DNA of 64,000 bases from contig NZ_CBVI010000012.1 in the NCBI RefSeq assembly GCF_000513195.1, positions 62,001-126,000 of the forward strand, in the 5' to 3' direction. Of the stretch, positions 22,917-32,080 are shown in pieces (position 1 is the stretch's first letter; every line of letters starts with the position of its first letter). A program made the translations under genes and the position numbers. The notes under the pieces were generated by a model. The model made no database searches. It was not told the DNA's origin and worked only from the letters and a program-made list of their open reading frames with translations. Source of the DNA: Bacteroides timonensis (GTDB lineage Bacteria > Bacteroidota > Bacteroidia > Bacteroidales > Bacteroidaceae).

Positions 22917-25457
22917 ATGAATAGATCACTTCTCCTTATGGCTTTTCTCTCTTTTCTCTATTTTTCAACAATTAGCCGTGCTCAAACTCTGAGCGGGAAA
23001 ATAACAGATGCGGAAACCCATCAACCACTGGAAGCCGCAATGATCAGTGTATTACGCGGAAACATGATGATAGATTACACGCTGACCGACGCCAAAGGGC
23101 AATATTCTCTGCCTTGGAAGCATAGCGGGACATTGCAGCTTAATGTTTCCTTGTTAGGCTATAAGAGAGAGATGCGCAATATCAGTGCAGCAGGAACCCT
23201 GAATATCAACCTACAGGCAGAATCGATTATGCTAAAAGAAGTACAAATACGTCCCGGACGTATCAATACCCGAAAGGATACGGTAAGATATGACCTGGCA
23301 CAGTTTGCCTCATCCAAAGATGTACACATAAAGGATGTATTAAAGAAACTTCCGGGTGTGGATATAGATGAAAACGGACAGGTAAAGTATAAAGGGAAAG
23401 CCATTGACCACTATTTTGTGGAAGGAATGGATGTGACAGGCGGACGTTATAACCAAATCAACAACAATCTGAGCGCCAAAGCCGTAAAGAGTGCGGAAAT
23501 CATGGAGAACTATCAGTCGGTAAAGGCCTTGAAAGGAAAGATCAATTCCGATGAAGTAGCATTGAACCTGAAACTGGACCCGAAAGCACGCGACCAATGG
23601 ATAACAAACGGTACCCTGGGAACTGGATGGAGTGACAACAACGACAAAATCCTGTGGGAAGGCGGACTGAACGCCCTTCAACTGGGTAAAGGAAAACAGA
23701 GTGTCTATAATTACAAGACAAACAACAATGGCAAGGACCTCAGCAACGAGCAAACAAGACTGACCGGAAATAACCAGCAACAAGTTCCGCTTTCCGGTTT
23801 TCTCTCCCAGCCGGGCATCAGCGTACCATTAGACAAGAATCGCTTGCTATTCAATGAAACCCACACTCTGAACGGCAACCGCATGTACAAATGGAATGAT
23901 GACCGCAGCTTGCGCCTGCAGGCCGGATATACTCATGATCTGATCCAACAGCAACGGGGAAATACCCGAATTTATTATCAACCGACAAATACCATACAAA
24001 TAGACGAAACCTACCATTATCGTCTGAGAAGTGACATCGCTAATCTGGAACTGCGTTATGAAGATAACAGCAGCCGGAATTATATATCCAACCGCTTCAC
24101 CGTAGACGGAGAAATAAACCGTGGACGTTCGGAGGAACTTGGACAAACTCTGCAAACGTCACAACTAAGTGCCGGAAACTACTTCAATCTTATCCGGAAC
24201 CGGGAAAGCGGAACCTGGGAATTCCGTTCGGCGACACAGTACGCTTACCAGCCTGCATCCTTACTACTCGAAGAAGGAAAAAGTAAATTCAACCAGCATA
24301 ACTTCTACACAGATAACAGTGCCGCATATCTACGAAAGTATAATGGATTTACCCAACAATATAAAGCAGGAATACAAGGAGAACGGGCTACCTTGAAATA
24401 TACTCCGGCAGGACAGTCCTATGATTTCAATGCTTCGCATCTATCATTATATCTTACCCCCTACTTCCAGCTGAAACGGGGAAAATGGCTGACTACGCTT
24501 TCCCTTCCTCTGAAAGCAGAACGGTATTTCTCACAGCAGCGTTCGTTCCTGTTCTTCAATCCGTCCACGTATTTGCGTTATAAACTGGATTATCATTGGA
24601 CGTTCTCCCTTTATGGCAGTCTGAAACGTTCGGCAGGAGACTTCTCCGACTTGTATCCGGGACTCTACCAAACCGATTACCGCACCTGGCGAAACGGCAA
24701 CGGACTTTTCCCTACCAGCACCACGCAAACCTACAACCTTTACGGAGAGTACAAGAACACTGTACAGGAATTTTTCATCACCGCCGCGCTAACCTACAGT
24801 CGCAGCAACAGGAATACCCTTTTCGAACAGAGTGTTTCCGAAGATGCCATTGTCTACACTCGTCGTGGACTACCGAACCATAACGATAGCTGGAATCTCA
24901 GCAGTACCTTGTCCAAAGGTATATACGACTGGCATTTGAAAACCTCACTCACCCTACTACTCAGTCGCAGCAATGGTGAACAGCTTACCCGCCTGGCTGA
25001 CAGCGAGGGTAATCAGCAAAGTCTTCTGCAAACCTATCGTTATGATTATCTGAAGGCAGAGCCTAAAATTATCTGGTCGCCCGCAGATGTTTTTGAAGCA
25101 GAATATCATGCCACATTAGGCTACGGTGGCAGCAAGATAGGAAGTGATACCCGTCTCACCCCGTTACTGGACTTCGTACAACGATTGCATCTCACATTCA
25201 GTATCGGACAAGTGGACCTGCGCCTTTCCGGCGAACATTACCGGAATGACTTGGGAGGAAACACACATCTCAACACAGTATTCGCAGATGCATCCCTTAT
25301 CTATAAAAGGAGAAAATGGAGATTGGAAGCAACCCTCAACAATCTCTTCAACAAAAAAGAGTATGCTTACACGACGTATTCCGCCACGCAAAGTTACACT
25401 TCACGGCTAAATATACGTCAGAGGGAAGCGATGGTAACAGCCAATTATCAGTTCTGA
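22917..25457 (+). CDS. TonB-dependent-receptor-like outer-membrane protein with carboxypeptidase-regulatory domain
   Basis: 846 residues: signal peptide (FLSFLYFSTISRAQ), carboxypeptidase-regulatory-like beta sandwich (about 24-105, LSGKITDAETHQPLEAA ... LNVSLLGYKR), a plug-like region (about 110-215, VKKLPGVDIDENGQVKYKGK-like and a variable 'YFVEGMDVTGGRYN'), then a long beta-barrel rich in aromatic alternation ending in VTANYQF with terminal Phe. It is shorter than SusC proteins (about 1000) and has no SusD partner. Probably an outer-membrane transporter or assembly protein coupled to the GLPGLI protein. Substrate unknown. Confidence 0.82.
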   Translation: MNRSLLLMAFLSFLYFSTISRAQTLSGKITDAETHQPLEAAMISVLRGNMMIDYTLTDAKGQYSLPWKHSGTLQLNVSLLGYKREMRNISAAGTLNINLQAESIMLKEVQIRPGRINTRKDTVRYDLAQFASSKDVHIKDVLKKLPGVDIDENGQVKYKGKAIDHYFVEGMDVTGGRYNQINNNLSAKAVKSAEIMENYQSVKALKGKINSDEVALNLKLDPKARDQWITNGTLGTGWSDNNDKILWEGGLNALQLGKGKQSVYNYKTNNNGKDLSNEQTRLTGNNQQQVPLSGFLSQPGISVPLDKNRLLFNETHTLNGNRMYKWNDDRSLRLQAGYTHDLIQQQRGNTRIYYQPTNTIQIDETYHYRLRSDIANLELRYEDNSSRNYISNRFTVDGEINRGRSEELGQTLQTSQLSAGNYFNLIRNRESGTWEFRSATQYAYQPASLLLEEGKSKFNQHNFYTDNSAAYLRKYNGFTQQYKAGIQGERATLKYTPAGQSYDFNASHLSLYLTPYFQLKRGKWLTTLSLPLKAERYFSQQRSFLFFNPSTYLRYKLDYHWTFSLYGSLKRSAGDFSDLYPGLYQTDYRTWRNGNGLFPTSTTQTYNLYGEYKNTVQEFFITAALTYSRSNRNTLFEQSVSEDAIVYTRRGLPNHNDSWNLSSTLSKGIYDWHLKTSLTLLLSRSNGEQLTRLADSEGNQQSLLQTYRYDYLKAEPKIIWSPADVFEAEYHATLGYGGSKIGSDTRLTPLLDFVQRLHLTFSIGQVDLRLSGEHYRNDLGGNTHLNTVFADASLIYKRRKWRLEATLNNLFNKKEYAYTTYSATQSYTSRLNIRQREAMVTANYQF

Positions 25458-25459
25458 AT

Positions 25460-26131
25460 CTATAAAATCATCACTGCGGAATATATCAGTATCCCCACTA
25501 TCGTCAATCCGCCCACCAGTATCGGAGCATAGATGTGGGGGACTTTCGTCATAGTCTTATGCCCGCTGACTTTCAGGAAAAGGCGGTATACAATATATGC
25601 GGCAAATAATCCTATCAATGTTCCCACTATGAGATCGCCCGGATAATGTACTCCCAAGTAGATACGTGAATAGCAGGTCAGCAACGCCCATCCCATCATA
25701 AATACGGTGAGCCATCGCTTGCGGAAAAGAAACCAGATAAAGAATGCCAGCCCGAAAGTATTGGCAGCATGGCAAGATGGGAAACCATAACGTCCTCCCC
25801 GACGCCCGTTTACGATATGCACCACATCGGATATAGGGTTTTCCAGATTGGAAGGGCGGAGACGTTCCACATACGGACGTATCAATGTTGCCCCCGTCTG
25901 GTCGGCAATGGTAATTACGAGTGCCAGGCCGATCATACAGAACAAAGTCACTTTCCAATGGAAATTGCGTAGCATCACGTACCAAATGGCGGCATACATG
26001 GGTATCCAAATCCATTTACCACTGTAGGTACTCATGAAATAATCAAAGAACGGACTGTGCATCCGGTTGATGGAGAGGAATATGTCAGTATCAATGTCAA
26101 CAACCTCATTCAATACTTCTAATAGCATCAT
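25460..26131 (-). CDS. PAP2-family membrane phosphatase (LpxE/LpxF-like candidate)
   Basis: 223 residues with about six membrane helices and the three-part PAP2 signature: YVERLRPSNLEN, PSCHAANTF and SRIYLGVHYPGD. The second motif has Cys in place of the usual Gly (PSGH), but the catalytic His pair and Arg/Asp are kept. PAP2 membrane enzymes remove phosphate from lipids. In Bacteroides one such enzyme, LpxF, removes the lipid A 4'-phosphate, and others act on undecaprenyl or phosphatidylglycerol phosphate. The gene lies 6 nt after the sulfatase-family gene, so both probably modify envelope lipids. Confidence 0.88.
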   Translation of the reverse strand: MMLLEVLNEVVDIDTDIFLSINRMHSPFFDYFMSTYSGKWIWIPMYAAIWYVMLRNFHWKVTLFCMIGLALVITIADQTGATLIRPYVERLRPSNLENPISDVVHIVNGRRGGRYGFPSCHAANTFGLAFFIWFLFRKRWLTVFMMGWALLTCYSRIYLGVHYPGDLIVGTLIGLFAAYIVYRLFLKVSGHKTMTKVPHIYAPILVGGLTIVGILIYSAVMIL

Positions 26132-26137
26132 CTTGTT

Positions 26138-28015
26138 TTATCTTTTAGCAATGTCATCATATAATTTCTGCAAATAGGCCTTGCCCGGCAACAAGTTCTT
26201 CCCTTTCGTACTGCCTTCATCTACTGCCACAGCATCAGCTTCGCAGTTAAATATCAACTGATTGCCTGGTGTCACCATACCAAAAGCATCCGGCACGGCA
26301 AAGAATGCAAAATGTGGAGAAGCCGGATTCAGCATATCTTTACTGAACACAAAATCCTGATGCGGCAATGATAATTGTGCCAATAAAGTAGCCGCAATAT
26401 CATGTTGGGAACCATATATATCAATGCGTCTTGGTTCGCTAACTGCACCTCCTATCAACAACAGGGGTATTTGGTAGCGATCTACCGATAGATTATTCAG
26501 ATGTTCAGGATACGCGCCCAGGTGGTCGGGAACCAGTACCAACACTGTATTCTTCCATTGGGGCAATTCGCGGAAACGCTTCACAAAGTCGCCTACACAA
26601 CTATCGGTATAAGCAAAAGCGTTTAAACGATCATTCGCCAGACGGCGATACGGAACTTCAAAGGGTTCATGACTGCTGGAAGTTTGCAATACCCGGAAAA
26701 AAGGACGGGCATTTTCTGCCGAAGCTGTGTCTGCCGCCTCAGCTTTCATATCTTCCAGCAGACGGTTGAAAACAAGATGGTCATGCGCTCCCCATTTACT
26801 CAAGCGCTCTGATACGGGAAAGTCCTGATCGGAAATAATATTCTCGAAACCGGAAGACATCAGATAGGAACGCATATTCGTAAAGTCGGCATCACCTCCA
26901 TAATAATATTTAGTACGGTACCCGGCATCACGCAGGCTACCTGCAATGGCAGGAAGATTCTGTGTCTTACGGGGATACTTCATGATACTCGTGGTAGGCT
27001 GTGCGGGATAGCCACTCAGAATAGCCACCAATCCACGGTCTGTGCGGAAACTATTGGCATAAAAGTTTGTAAAGAGTACTCCCTCCTTTGCCAGACTGTC
27101 CATCTGTACGGCAACATCCGGTTCACCGCCCAAAGTTGTCATCAATCTGGATGAGAAGCTCTCCAATATAACAAAGATAACATTGGGGCGTTCTGTCTTG
27201 AATAAAGTCGTACGTAAAGTATCGGGAACCATTGCAGTACTGTCCAGCACTGACGGATCTACCAGATTTTTTATCAACTCATCCGCCTGTGCCGCTTCCA
27301 TAAAACGATATTGCTTGCCGAAATCCTTTTGCTTGGATAGAGATTCCATCAGGCTGAATGCCGGATTGATAGCTGCATGGTTCAAGCGTTGGTTGGAACT
27401 GAAATAAACTTTGCCGGTGTTCATTGTAGAAACGGTAAAACCGCCACGGATAGGAATAAAGAGCAAACCGGTCAGTAACAGCATTACACCTGACACCGAC
27501 AATCGGCGATAAGGCAGTTTCATCCTTTTCCAGATACCTTTCTGTATCCAAAGAAAAAGAGCGTAAAGCAATGATGCATACAGGATCATGGCTACTATTC
27601 CTCCCAGCACCTGCCATATATTGATACTTGCCAGCGCATCTTTGGGAGAAGAGAAGAAATAAAAGAGCGGTGTAGCATCCAGACGGAAGCCCCAATACTC
27701 ATATAAACCTATATCAACAATGAAAATGACAGCGAGCAAAATAGCGATGAAGAAGTAATAGCCGTTCCAGATACGGCGGAGTGCCTTGGAAAGTGTCCAG
27801 GCGGACGCTATGAAGAGTAGTCCGGGAATAGCCGTTAAATATCCGGCAAGCGAGAGGTCGAGGGGTAAACCATTCCAGATAACCTTGAAAGGGTCTGTCC
27901 AGGAAGTTCCTGCATACAAAGAACTGTAGTAGAGTATAAATAAGGGTTTCTGTAGTATAAAGATACAGACGAAGAGAATGTACGTCTTTATCAATCCAAT
28001 AAGCCTTTCTTTCAT
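26138..28015 (-). CDS. LTA synthase / phosphoethanolamine-transferase-like sulfatase-fold membrane protein
   Basis: 625 residues: five N-terminal transmembrane helices (residues about 8-195), then a sulfatase-fold catalytic domain facing the periplasm. Metal and nucleophile segments visible: NVIFVILESFSS (Glu), NSFRTDRGLVAILSGYPAQ (Thr nucleophile), SSHEPF and LVPDHLGAY (Asp/His). This is the LtaS/OpgB arrangement. Bacteroides make no lipoteichoic acid, so transfer of a phospho-group to lipid A, a glycan or a lipid head group is more likely. It is transcribed with the downstream PAP2 gene. Confidence 0.87.
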   Translation of the reverse strand: MKERLIGLIKTYILFVCIFILQKPLFILYYSSLYAGTSWTDPFKVIWNGLPLDLSLAGYLTAIPGLLFIASAWTLSKALRRIWNGYYFFIAILLAVIFIVDIGLYEYWGFRLDATPLFYFFSSPKDALASINIWQVLGGIVAMILYASLLYALFLWIQKGIWKRMKLPYRRLSVSGVMLLLTGLLFIPIRGGFTVSTMNTGKVYFSSNQRLNHAAINPAFSLMESLSKQKDFGKQYRFMEAAQADELIKNLVDPSVLDSTAMVPDTLRTTLFKTERPNVIFVILESFSSRLMTTLGGEPDVAVQMDSLAKEGVLFTNFYANSFRTDRGLVAILSGYPAQPTTSIMKYPRKTQNLPAIAGSLRDAGYRTKYYYGGDADFTNMRSYLMSSGFENIISDQDFPVSERLSKWGAHDHLVFNRLLEDMKAEAADTASAENARPFFRVLQTSSSHEPFEVPYRRLANDRLNAFAYTDSCVGDFVKRFRELPQWKNTVLVLVPDHLGAYPEHLNNLSVDRYQIPLLLIGGAVSEPRRIDIYGSQHDIAATLLAQLSLPHQDFVFSKDMLNPASPHFAFFAVPDAFGMVTPGNQLIFNCEADAVAVDEGSTKGKNLLPGKAYLQKLYDDIAKR

Positions 28016-28048
28016 CAGCTTTTTCTCTTTTTATATTTATATTGAGCG

Positions 28049-28056
28049 CAAAAATA
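28049..28056 (-). promoter_or_regulatory. Candidate -7 box (TATTTTTG) for the sulfatase/PAP2 operon
   Basis: TAnnTTTG match on the minus strand 34 nt before the sulfatase-family ATG. No clear -33 element. Confidence 0.45.
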
Positions 28057-28128
28057 GTTGTTTTATTCTATTTTACGCCAATATTGTTCAAGAAAACCAT
28101 GAAAGATAGGCTTATAGAGTGTTTTTTA

Positions 28129-28785
28129 TTATCCGTTTACACGTTTATAGTCTTCAAGGAACTTTTTCAACCCGGAATCCGTCAACGGATGATTAAGTAG
28201 ACCTTTGATGGCAGACAACGGACAGGTTGCTACATCAGCTCCTACTTCAATACATTGCATGATGTGCGCTGTATGACGAATGGAGGCTGCGAGTACCTGT
28301 GTAGTATAACCGTAATATCGATACATTTCTACAATCTTGCCTACCAGTGCAATACCGTCTTCACAGATGTCATCCAGACGCCCGACAAACGGAGAAACAT
28401 AAGTAGCTCCTGCCTTGGCGGCCAGCAATGCTTGCCCTACGGAAAATACTAATGTGCAATTGGTACGGATACCTTTGGAAGTGAAATATTTGACAGCCTT
28501 GATACCGTCGGCAATACAGGGAACTTTTACTACGATGTGAGGGTTGAGTGCAGCAAGTTCTTCACCTTCCTTAATCATACCTTCATAATCCGTAGCAATT
28601 ACTTCGGCACTGACATCGCCTTGCACGATGTTGCAGATTTCGACATAATGTTTCCGCTGGTTATCTACTCCTTTGATACCCTCTTTCGCCATGAGCGAAG
28701 GATTGGTTGTCACTCCATCAAGAACGCCCATATCATAGGCTTCCCGGATTTGATCTAAATTTGCAGTGTCAATAAAAAACTTCAT
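28129..28785 (-). CDS. fsa: Transaldolase-like fructose-6-phosphate aldolase
   Basis: A 218-residue member of the short transaldolase (MipB/TalC/FSA) family. Segments: MKFFIDTANLDQIREA, GVTTNPSLMAKEG, VVKVPCIADGIKAVK (Schiff-base Lys, about residue 86), GIRTNCTLVFSVGQALLAA, YVSPFVGRLDDI and ADVATCPLSAIKGLLNHPLTD. The cytosolic TIM-barrel enzyme forms or cleaves fructose-6-phosphate, or acts as a transaldolase in the pentose-phosphate pathway. The choice between the two activities cannot be made from length alone. Monocistronic. Confidence 0.92.
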   Translation of the reverse strand: MKFFIDTANLDQIREAYDMGVLDGVTTNPSLMAKEGIKGVDNQRKHYVEICNIVQGDVSAEVIATDYEGMIKEGEELAALNPHIVVKVPCIADGIKAVKYFTSKGIRTNCTLVFSVGQALLAAKAGATYVSPFVGRLDDICEDGIALVGKIVEMYRYYGYTTQVLAASIRHTAHIMQCIEVGADVATCPLSAIKGLLNHPLTDSGLKKFLEDYKRVNG

Positions 28786-28916
28786 GGCATAAACTGTTTT
28801 ATTGTGATTTAAAAGATAATCATGCTACATCAAACTAATTGAATTTACGAATGTGAAGCATATATAATAAGAACAGATAGTTTAGTTAAATGTTTTCAGT
28901 GCATGCTATTTTATCC

Positions 28917-29939
28917 TTATAAAGAACAGAACAAGCCAATAATCCAATAAACTCCGGCTGCCAAAAGCCCACTCACCGGGATCGTCAGCACCCAAGCAAT
29001 CATCAGACTTCTTGTCACTCCCCAACGTACAGCGGAGAGTCTTTTGGTAGCACCGACTCCAATAATAGCTCCGGTAATTGTATGTGTAGTACTCACCGGA
29101 ATTTTCAAGAATTCCGTAAGATATAAAGTAAAAGCACCGGCTGTTTCCGCAACAACACCTTCCAAAGGTGTTACTTTGGTAATCCTGGTACCCATCGTTT
29201 TCACAATCTTCCACCCACCGGACATTGTACCAAGCGAAATGGCAGTAAAACAGGAAAATGCCACCCAATCCGGTAAATCCTCAATACTGTTTATTCCCAT
29301 TCCCAAGCCTTCCGAATGGGCTGCTATCATAGCTGCTGCTATAATACCCATTACTTTTTGCGAATCATTCAAACCATGCCCTATACTGAACATGGCCGAA
29401 GAGACAAGTTGCAATTTCTTAAACCAGACTTCAGCCGTATGGGGATGTGCACGCCGACAAGCATAAAGAACCAACAATGTAAATCCGAAGGCAACAATCA
29501 TTCCTATCAAAGGAGCAAGAAATATGAAAGCCGCAATCTTCAGAATGATATTGAGTTGAATAGCATCGAAACCATGAGCCATAATGGCAGCTCCTGCAAA
29601 TCCGCCAATAAGGGTGTGGGAAGAAGATGAGGGAATACCTCTCCACCAGGTAAACAGATTCCATGCTATGGCAGCAATCACTCCGGATAATATAATAGGC
29701 AGTGTTATAAACTGTTCCATCACAGTCTTGGACACAGTATTGGCTATACCGAAACCGCCGATTAAATATTTGGCAATAAAAAATGCAACGAAGTTAAAGA
29801 AAGCCGCCCATATTACTGCCTGAAAGGGAGTAAGAACTTTGGTCGATACAATAGTGGCTATTGAATTTGCCGCATCGTGGAAGCCATTGATATAGTCGAA
29901 TATCAGAGCCAGTACAATAATTATTACTAATAATTCCAT
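28917..29939 (-). CDS. pit: PiT-family inorganic phosphate transporter
   Basis: 340 residues and about ten membrane helices. The duplicated PiT signature is clear: GFHDAANSIATIVSTKVLT near the N-terminus and GHGLNDSQKVMGIIAAA in the middle, plus GAIIGVGATKRLSAVRWG. Transports phosphate as metal-phosphate with protons. It is the third gene of a minus-strand operon with DedA and DUF47 genes (14-18 nt gaps). Confidence 0.93.
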   Translation of the reverse strand: MELLVIIIVLALIFDYINGFHDAANSIATIVSTKVLTPFQAVIWAAFFNFVAFFIAKYLIGGFGIANTVSKTVMEQFITLPIILSGVIAAIAWNLFTWWRGIPSSSSHTLIGGFAGAAIMAHGFDAIQLNIILKIAAFIFLAPLIGMIVAFGFTLLVLYACRRAHPHTAEVWFKKLQLVSSAMFSIGHGLNDSQKVMGIIAAAMIAAHSEGLGMGINSIEDLPDWVAFSCFTAISLGTMSGGWKIVKTMGTRITKVTPLEGVVAETAGAFTLYLTEFLKIPVSTTHTITGAIIGVGATKRLSAVRWGVTRSLMIAWVLTIPVSGLLAAGVYWIIGLFCSL

Positions 29940-29953
29940 GTTCTCAGCTTCTT

Positions 29954-30601
29954 CTATGCATATTTTATAATCAGATTCTTTAGTATCTTACCTACCTGTT
30001 CTGCCACATCGGTTGTTTTTTCCAATTCATGCATGATCTCTTTAATCTTGATAAGTTCAATGCAATCCTTTTCTTCTTCAAAAAGCTTCGTGATAAAGTG
30101 TTCATATACATCATCTGCCTGATTTTCTATATCATGTAACTTATTGCAGTATCCACGCAATGCGGCCGGTTTCTGACGGAAAGTTTCAAGTTCATCCATC
30201 GCCTTGCCAATATATACAGCCTCCTGTTGAATCAGGTGACTCAACTCTTTTCCGCTATCGGAAATCGGACGGGGATTATAGATATTAATACGTTTGGCAC
30301 AACTGTTTATCCCGTCTATAACGTCATCCATGGTTGAAGCCAACGCATGAATATCTTCACGGTCAAAAGGAGTAATAAAAGTAGTTCCAAGCTCATCAAG
30401 GATTAAATGAGTTAATTTATCCCCCTCACGTTCCAGGTCTTTTATTCTTTTATAATAATCTGCCCTCTCCTCCGGTTTATCATGTTGTAAACTTTCTACT
30501 AAAAGAGTGGATGATGCAGACAAAATCTCAGACAATTGTTTCAACAGAGGAAAGAACTTAGGTTCTTTGGGAGTAAACCTGCTAAAAAAAGAATTTTTCA
30601 T
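29954..30601 (-). CDS. DUF47 / PhoU-like Pit accessory protein
   Basis: A 215-residue all-helical protein (FFPLLKQLSEILSASSTLL ... DREDIHALASTMDDVIDGI ... MHELEKTTDVAEQVGKIL) of the DUF47 family. Members resemble PhoU and act with PiT transporters in phosphate uptake control. It lies 14 nt upstream of pit. Confidence 0.92.
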   Translation of the reverse strand: MKNSFFSRFTPKEPKFFPLLKQLSEILSASSTLLVESLQHDKPEERADYYKRIKDLEREGDKLTHLILDELGTTFITPFDREDIHALASTMDDVIDGINSCAKRINIYNPRPISDSGKELSHLIQQEAVYIGKAMDELETFRQKPAALRGYCNKLHDIENQADDVYEHFITKLFEEEKDCIELIKIKEIMHELEKTTDVAEQVGKILKNLIIKYA

Positions 30602-30619
30602 AAGAATAAATATATCAAA

Positions 30620-31267
30620 TTATTTCTGTTTTTTTGATTTCATTTTTGTCCGTATCACCTCTATAATGGCAGGTAATATGGATATAAATATAATTGCCAC
30701 AATCAACAATTTAAGATTTTCCTGCACAATCGGGAGGTCTCCGAAGAAATATCCGGCATAGCAGAAAAGTGCCACCCAAGCTGCACCTCCTATCAGATTG
30801 TATACCATGAAATAATAGTAATGCATTTTACCCATTCCTGCTACAAACGGAGCAAAAGTGCGCACTATAGGGACAAACCTGGCTATAATTATGGTCTTGC
30901 CTCCATACTTTTTATAAAATTCATGTGTTTTATCCAAATGACTTTGTTTGAATATTCTGGATTTGGGATTATTGAACAATTTGCGTCCGAAGAGATGCCC
31001 TATCATATAATTACAAGAATCTCCCAGAACTGCGGCGAAAAACAAGATCAAAACAAGAATATTTACCTCAAGAGGCGTCCCGGGTAACGAGGCAATAGCT
31101 CCCGCCACAAAGAGTAATGAATCTCCCGGAAGAAAAGGAGTAACAACCAATCCCGTTTCACAAAAAATGATTATGAACAATATTATGTAAGTCCAGGCAT
31201 GATATTCCTGCACAATGTTTATCATATATTGATCAATGTGAAGAATAAAATCTAATATAAATTCCAT
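30620..31267 (-). CDS. DedA-family membrane protein
   Basis: 215 residues, with the DedA/SNARE-associated signature: [19 protein letters not shown] and [20 protein letters not shown] (conserved Arg residues). DedA proteins of this kind are linked to undecaprenyl-phosphate or phospholipid movement across the membrane. First gene of the DedA-DUF47-pit operon. Confidence 0.92.
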   Translation of the reverse strand: MEFILDFILHIDQYMINIVQEYHAWTYIILFIIIFCETGLVVTPFLPGDSLLFVAGAIASLPGTPLEVNILVLILFFAAVLGDSCNYMIGHLFGRKLFNNPKSRIFKQSHLDKTHEFYKKYGGKTIIIARFVPIVRTFAPFVAGMGKMHYYYFMVYNLIGGAAWVALFCYAGYFFGDLPIVQENLKLLIVAIIFISILPAIIEVIRTKMKSKKQK

Positions 31268-31413
31268 TATCTATTGAGTATTAACATATAGGTATATACA
31301 TATTCCACAACAGAGATATGACTTTCCAGTTATTCTCAATGAGAGGAATACATATGAATTGAAGTAATAAGAAGATATAAGACACACTAAATGCCTTATA
31401 GAAAAGAGAAAGA

Positions 31414-31827
31414 TTAAATAATAATATGTCTTAACGCATAGATATAGTATCTACTGGAATAGTGAGTAAGAGAGAGTTGATACGGAAAAGACATTCTTTT
31501 TTCTTCGGGAAGTAGTACCTTTATGGATTTGACGATCTTTGCTACAACTGAAAGGGCATTAAATCTTAGAACTTGTGAAGAAGGAATATTACTGCGTGAA
31601 ACGGATGTTGCTATATTACCAATAGCCTTACTTGCATATTCTCCGCCATAGACAACTTTCCTACATTGCTCTGCACCTGCCTCAGATATATTACATTCCG
31701 TCCTACCCTGCTGCAGGTCTGTTACACAAAGTTCCTCATACTCCTTCACATCACCGGATACAGACTCGAATCCCGATACAAGGAATACACCTAACAATAT
31801 GCAAAATAAAAGTATATACTTCGCCAT
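31414..31827 (-). CDS. Small secreted protein of unknown function
   Basis: 137 residues with a signal peptide (MAKYILLFCILLGVFLVSG). The mature part has three Cys (CVTDLQ, RTECNIS, AEQCRK), which could form a disulfide-linked N-terminal unit. No family recognised. A TATATTTG box ends only about 9 nt before the ATG, implying a leader of only a few nucleotides. Confidence 0.5.
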   Translation of the reverse strand: MAKYILLFCILLGVFLVSGFESVSGDVKEYEELCVTDLQQGRTECNISEAGAEQCRKVVYGGEYASKAIGNIATSVSRSNIPSSQVLRFNALSVVAKIVKSIKVLLPEEKRMSFPYQLSLTHYSSRYYIYALRHIII

Positions 31828-31835
31828 AACGGCTG

Positions 31836-31843
31836 CAAATATA
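31836..31843 (-). promoter_or_regulatory. Candidate -7 box (TATATTTG) abutting the small secreted-protein gene
   Basis: TAnnTTTG on the minus strand ends 9 nt before the ATG at 31827, which implies a very short or absent leader. Confidence 0.45.
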
Positions 31844-31921
31844 AAAAGTATTTTTCAGAGATGAATCATTTTAGCCTTTTATCTTACGAACCTCTTTTAT
31901 TCTTTTCCGGGTAATATATAC

Positions 31922-31956
31922 AAAAAGAGCGGATCGTCATACATCCGGCTCTTGTA
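31922..31956 (-). terminator. Hairpin terminator downstream of the decayed propeller gene
   Basis: On the minus strand AAGAGCCGGAT pairs with ATCCGCTCTT (one bulge) and is followed by TTTTTG. It is about 125 nt beyond the last pseudogene stop. Confidence 0.55.
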
Positions 31957-32080
31957 TTACCTTCGGAGTTTCTGCAACAATCGTATCGTTCTTTCCCCGT
32001 TACTTCTGCTCTGCCCGCGGCTTGCAAGCAGAGAGAAACAATAGAGACAGCAATATAATGTAAAATCAGTGTTTCATTTA

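Noticed and set aside
22917..25457. SusC of a polysaccharide-utilisation locus
   Set aside because: Too short for SusC, no SusD gene next to it and no glycoside hydrolases nearby.
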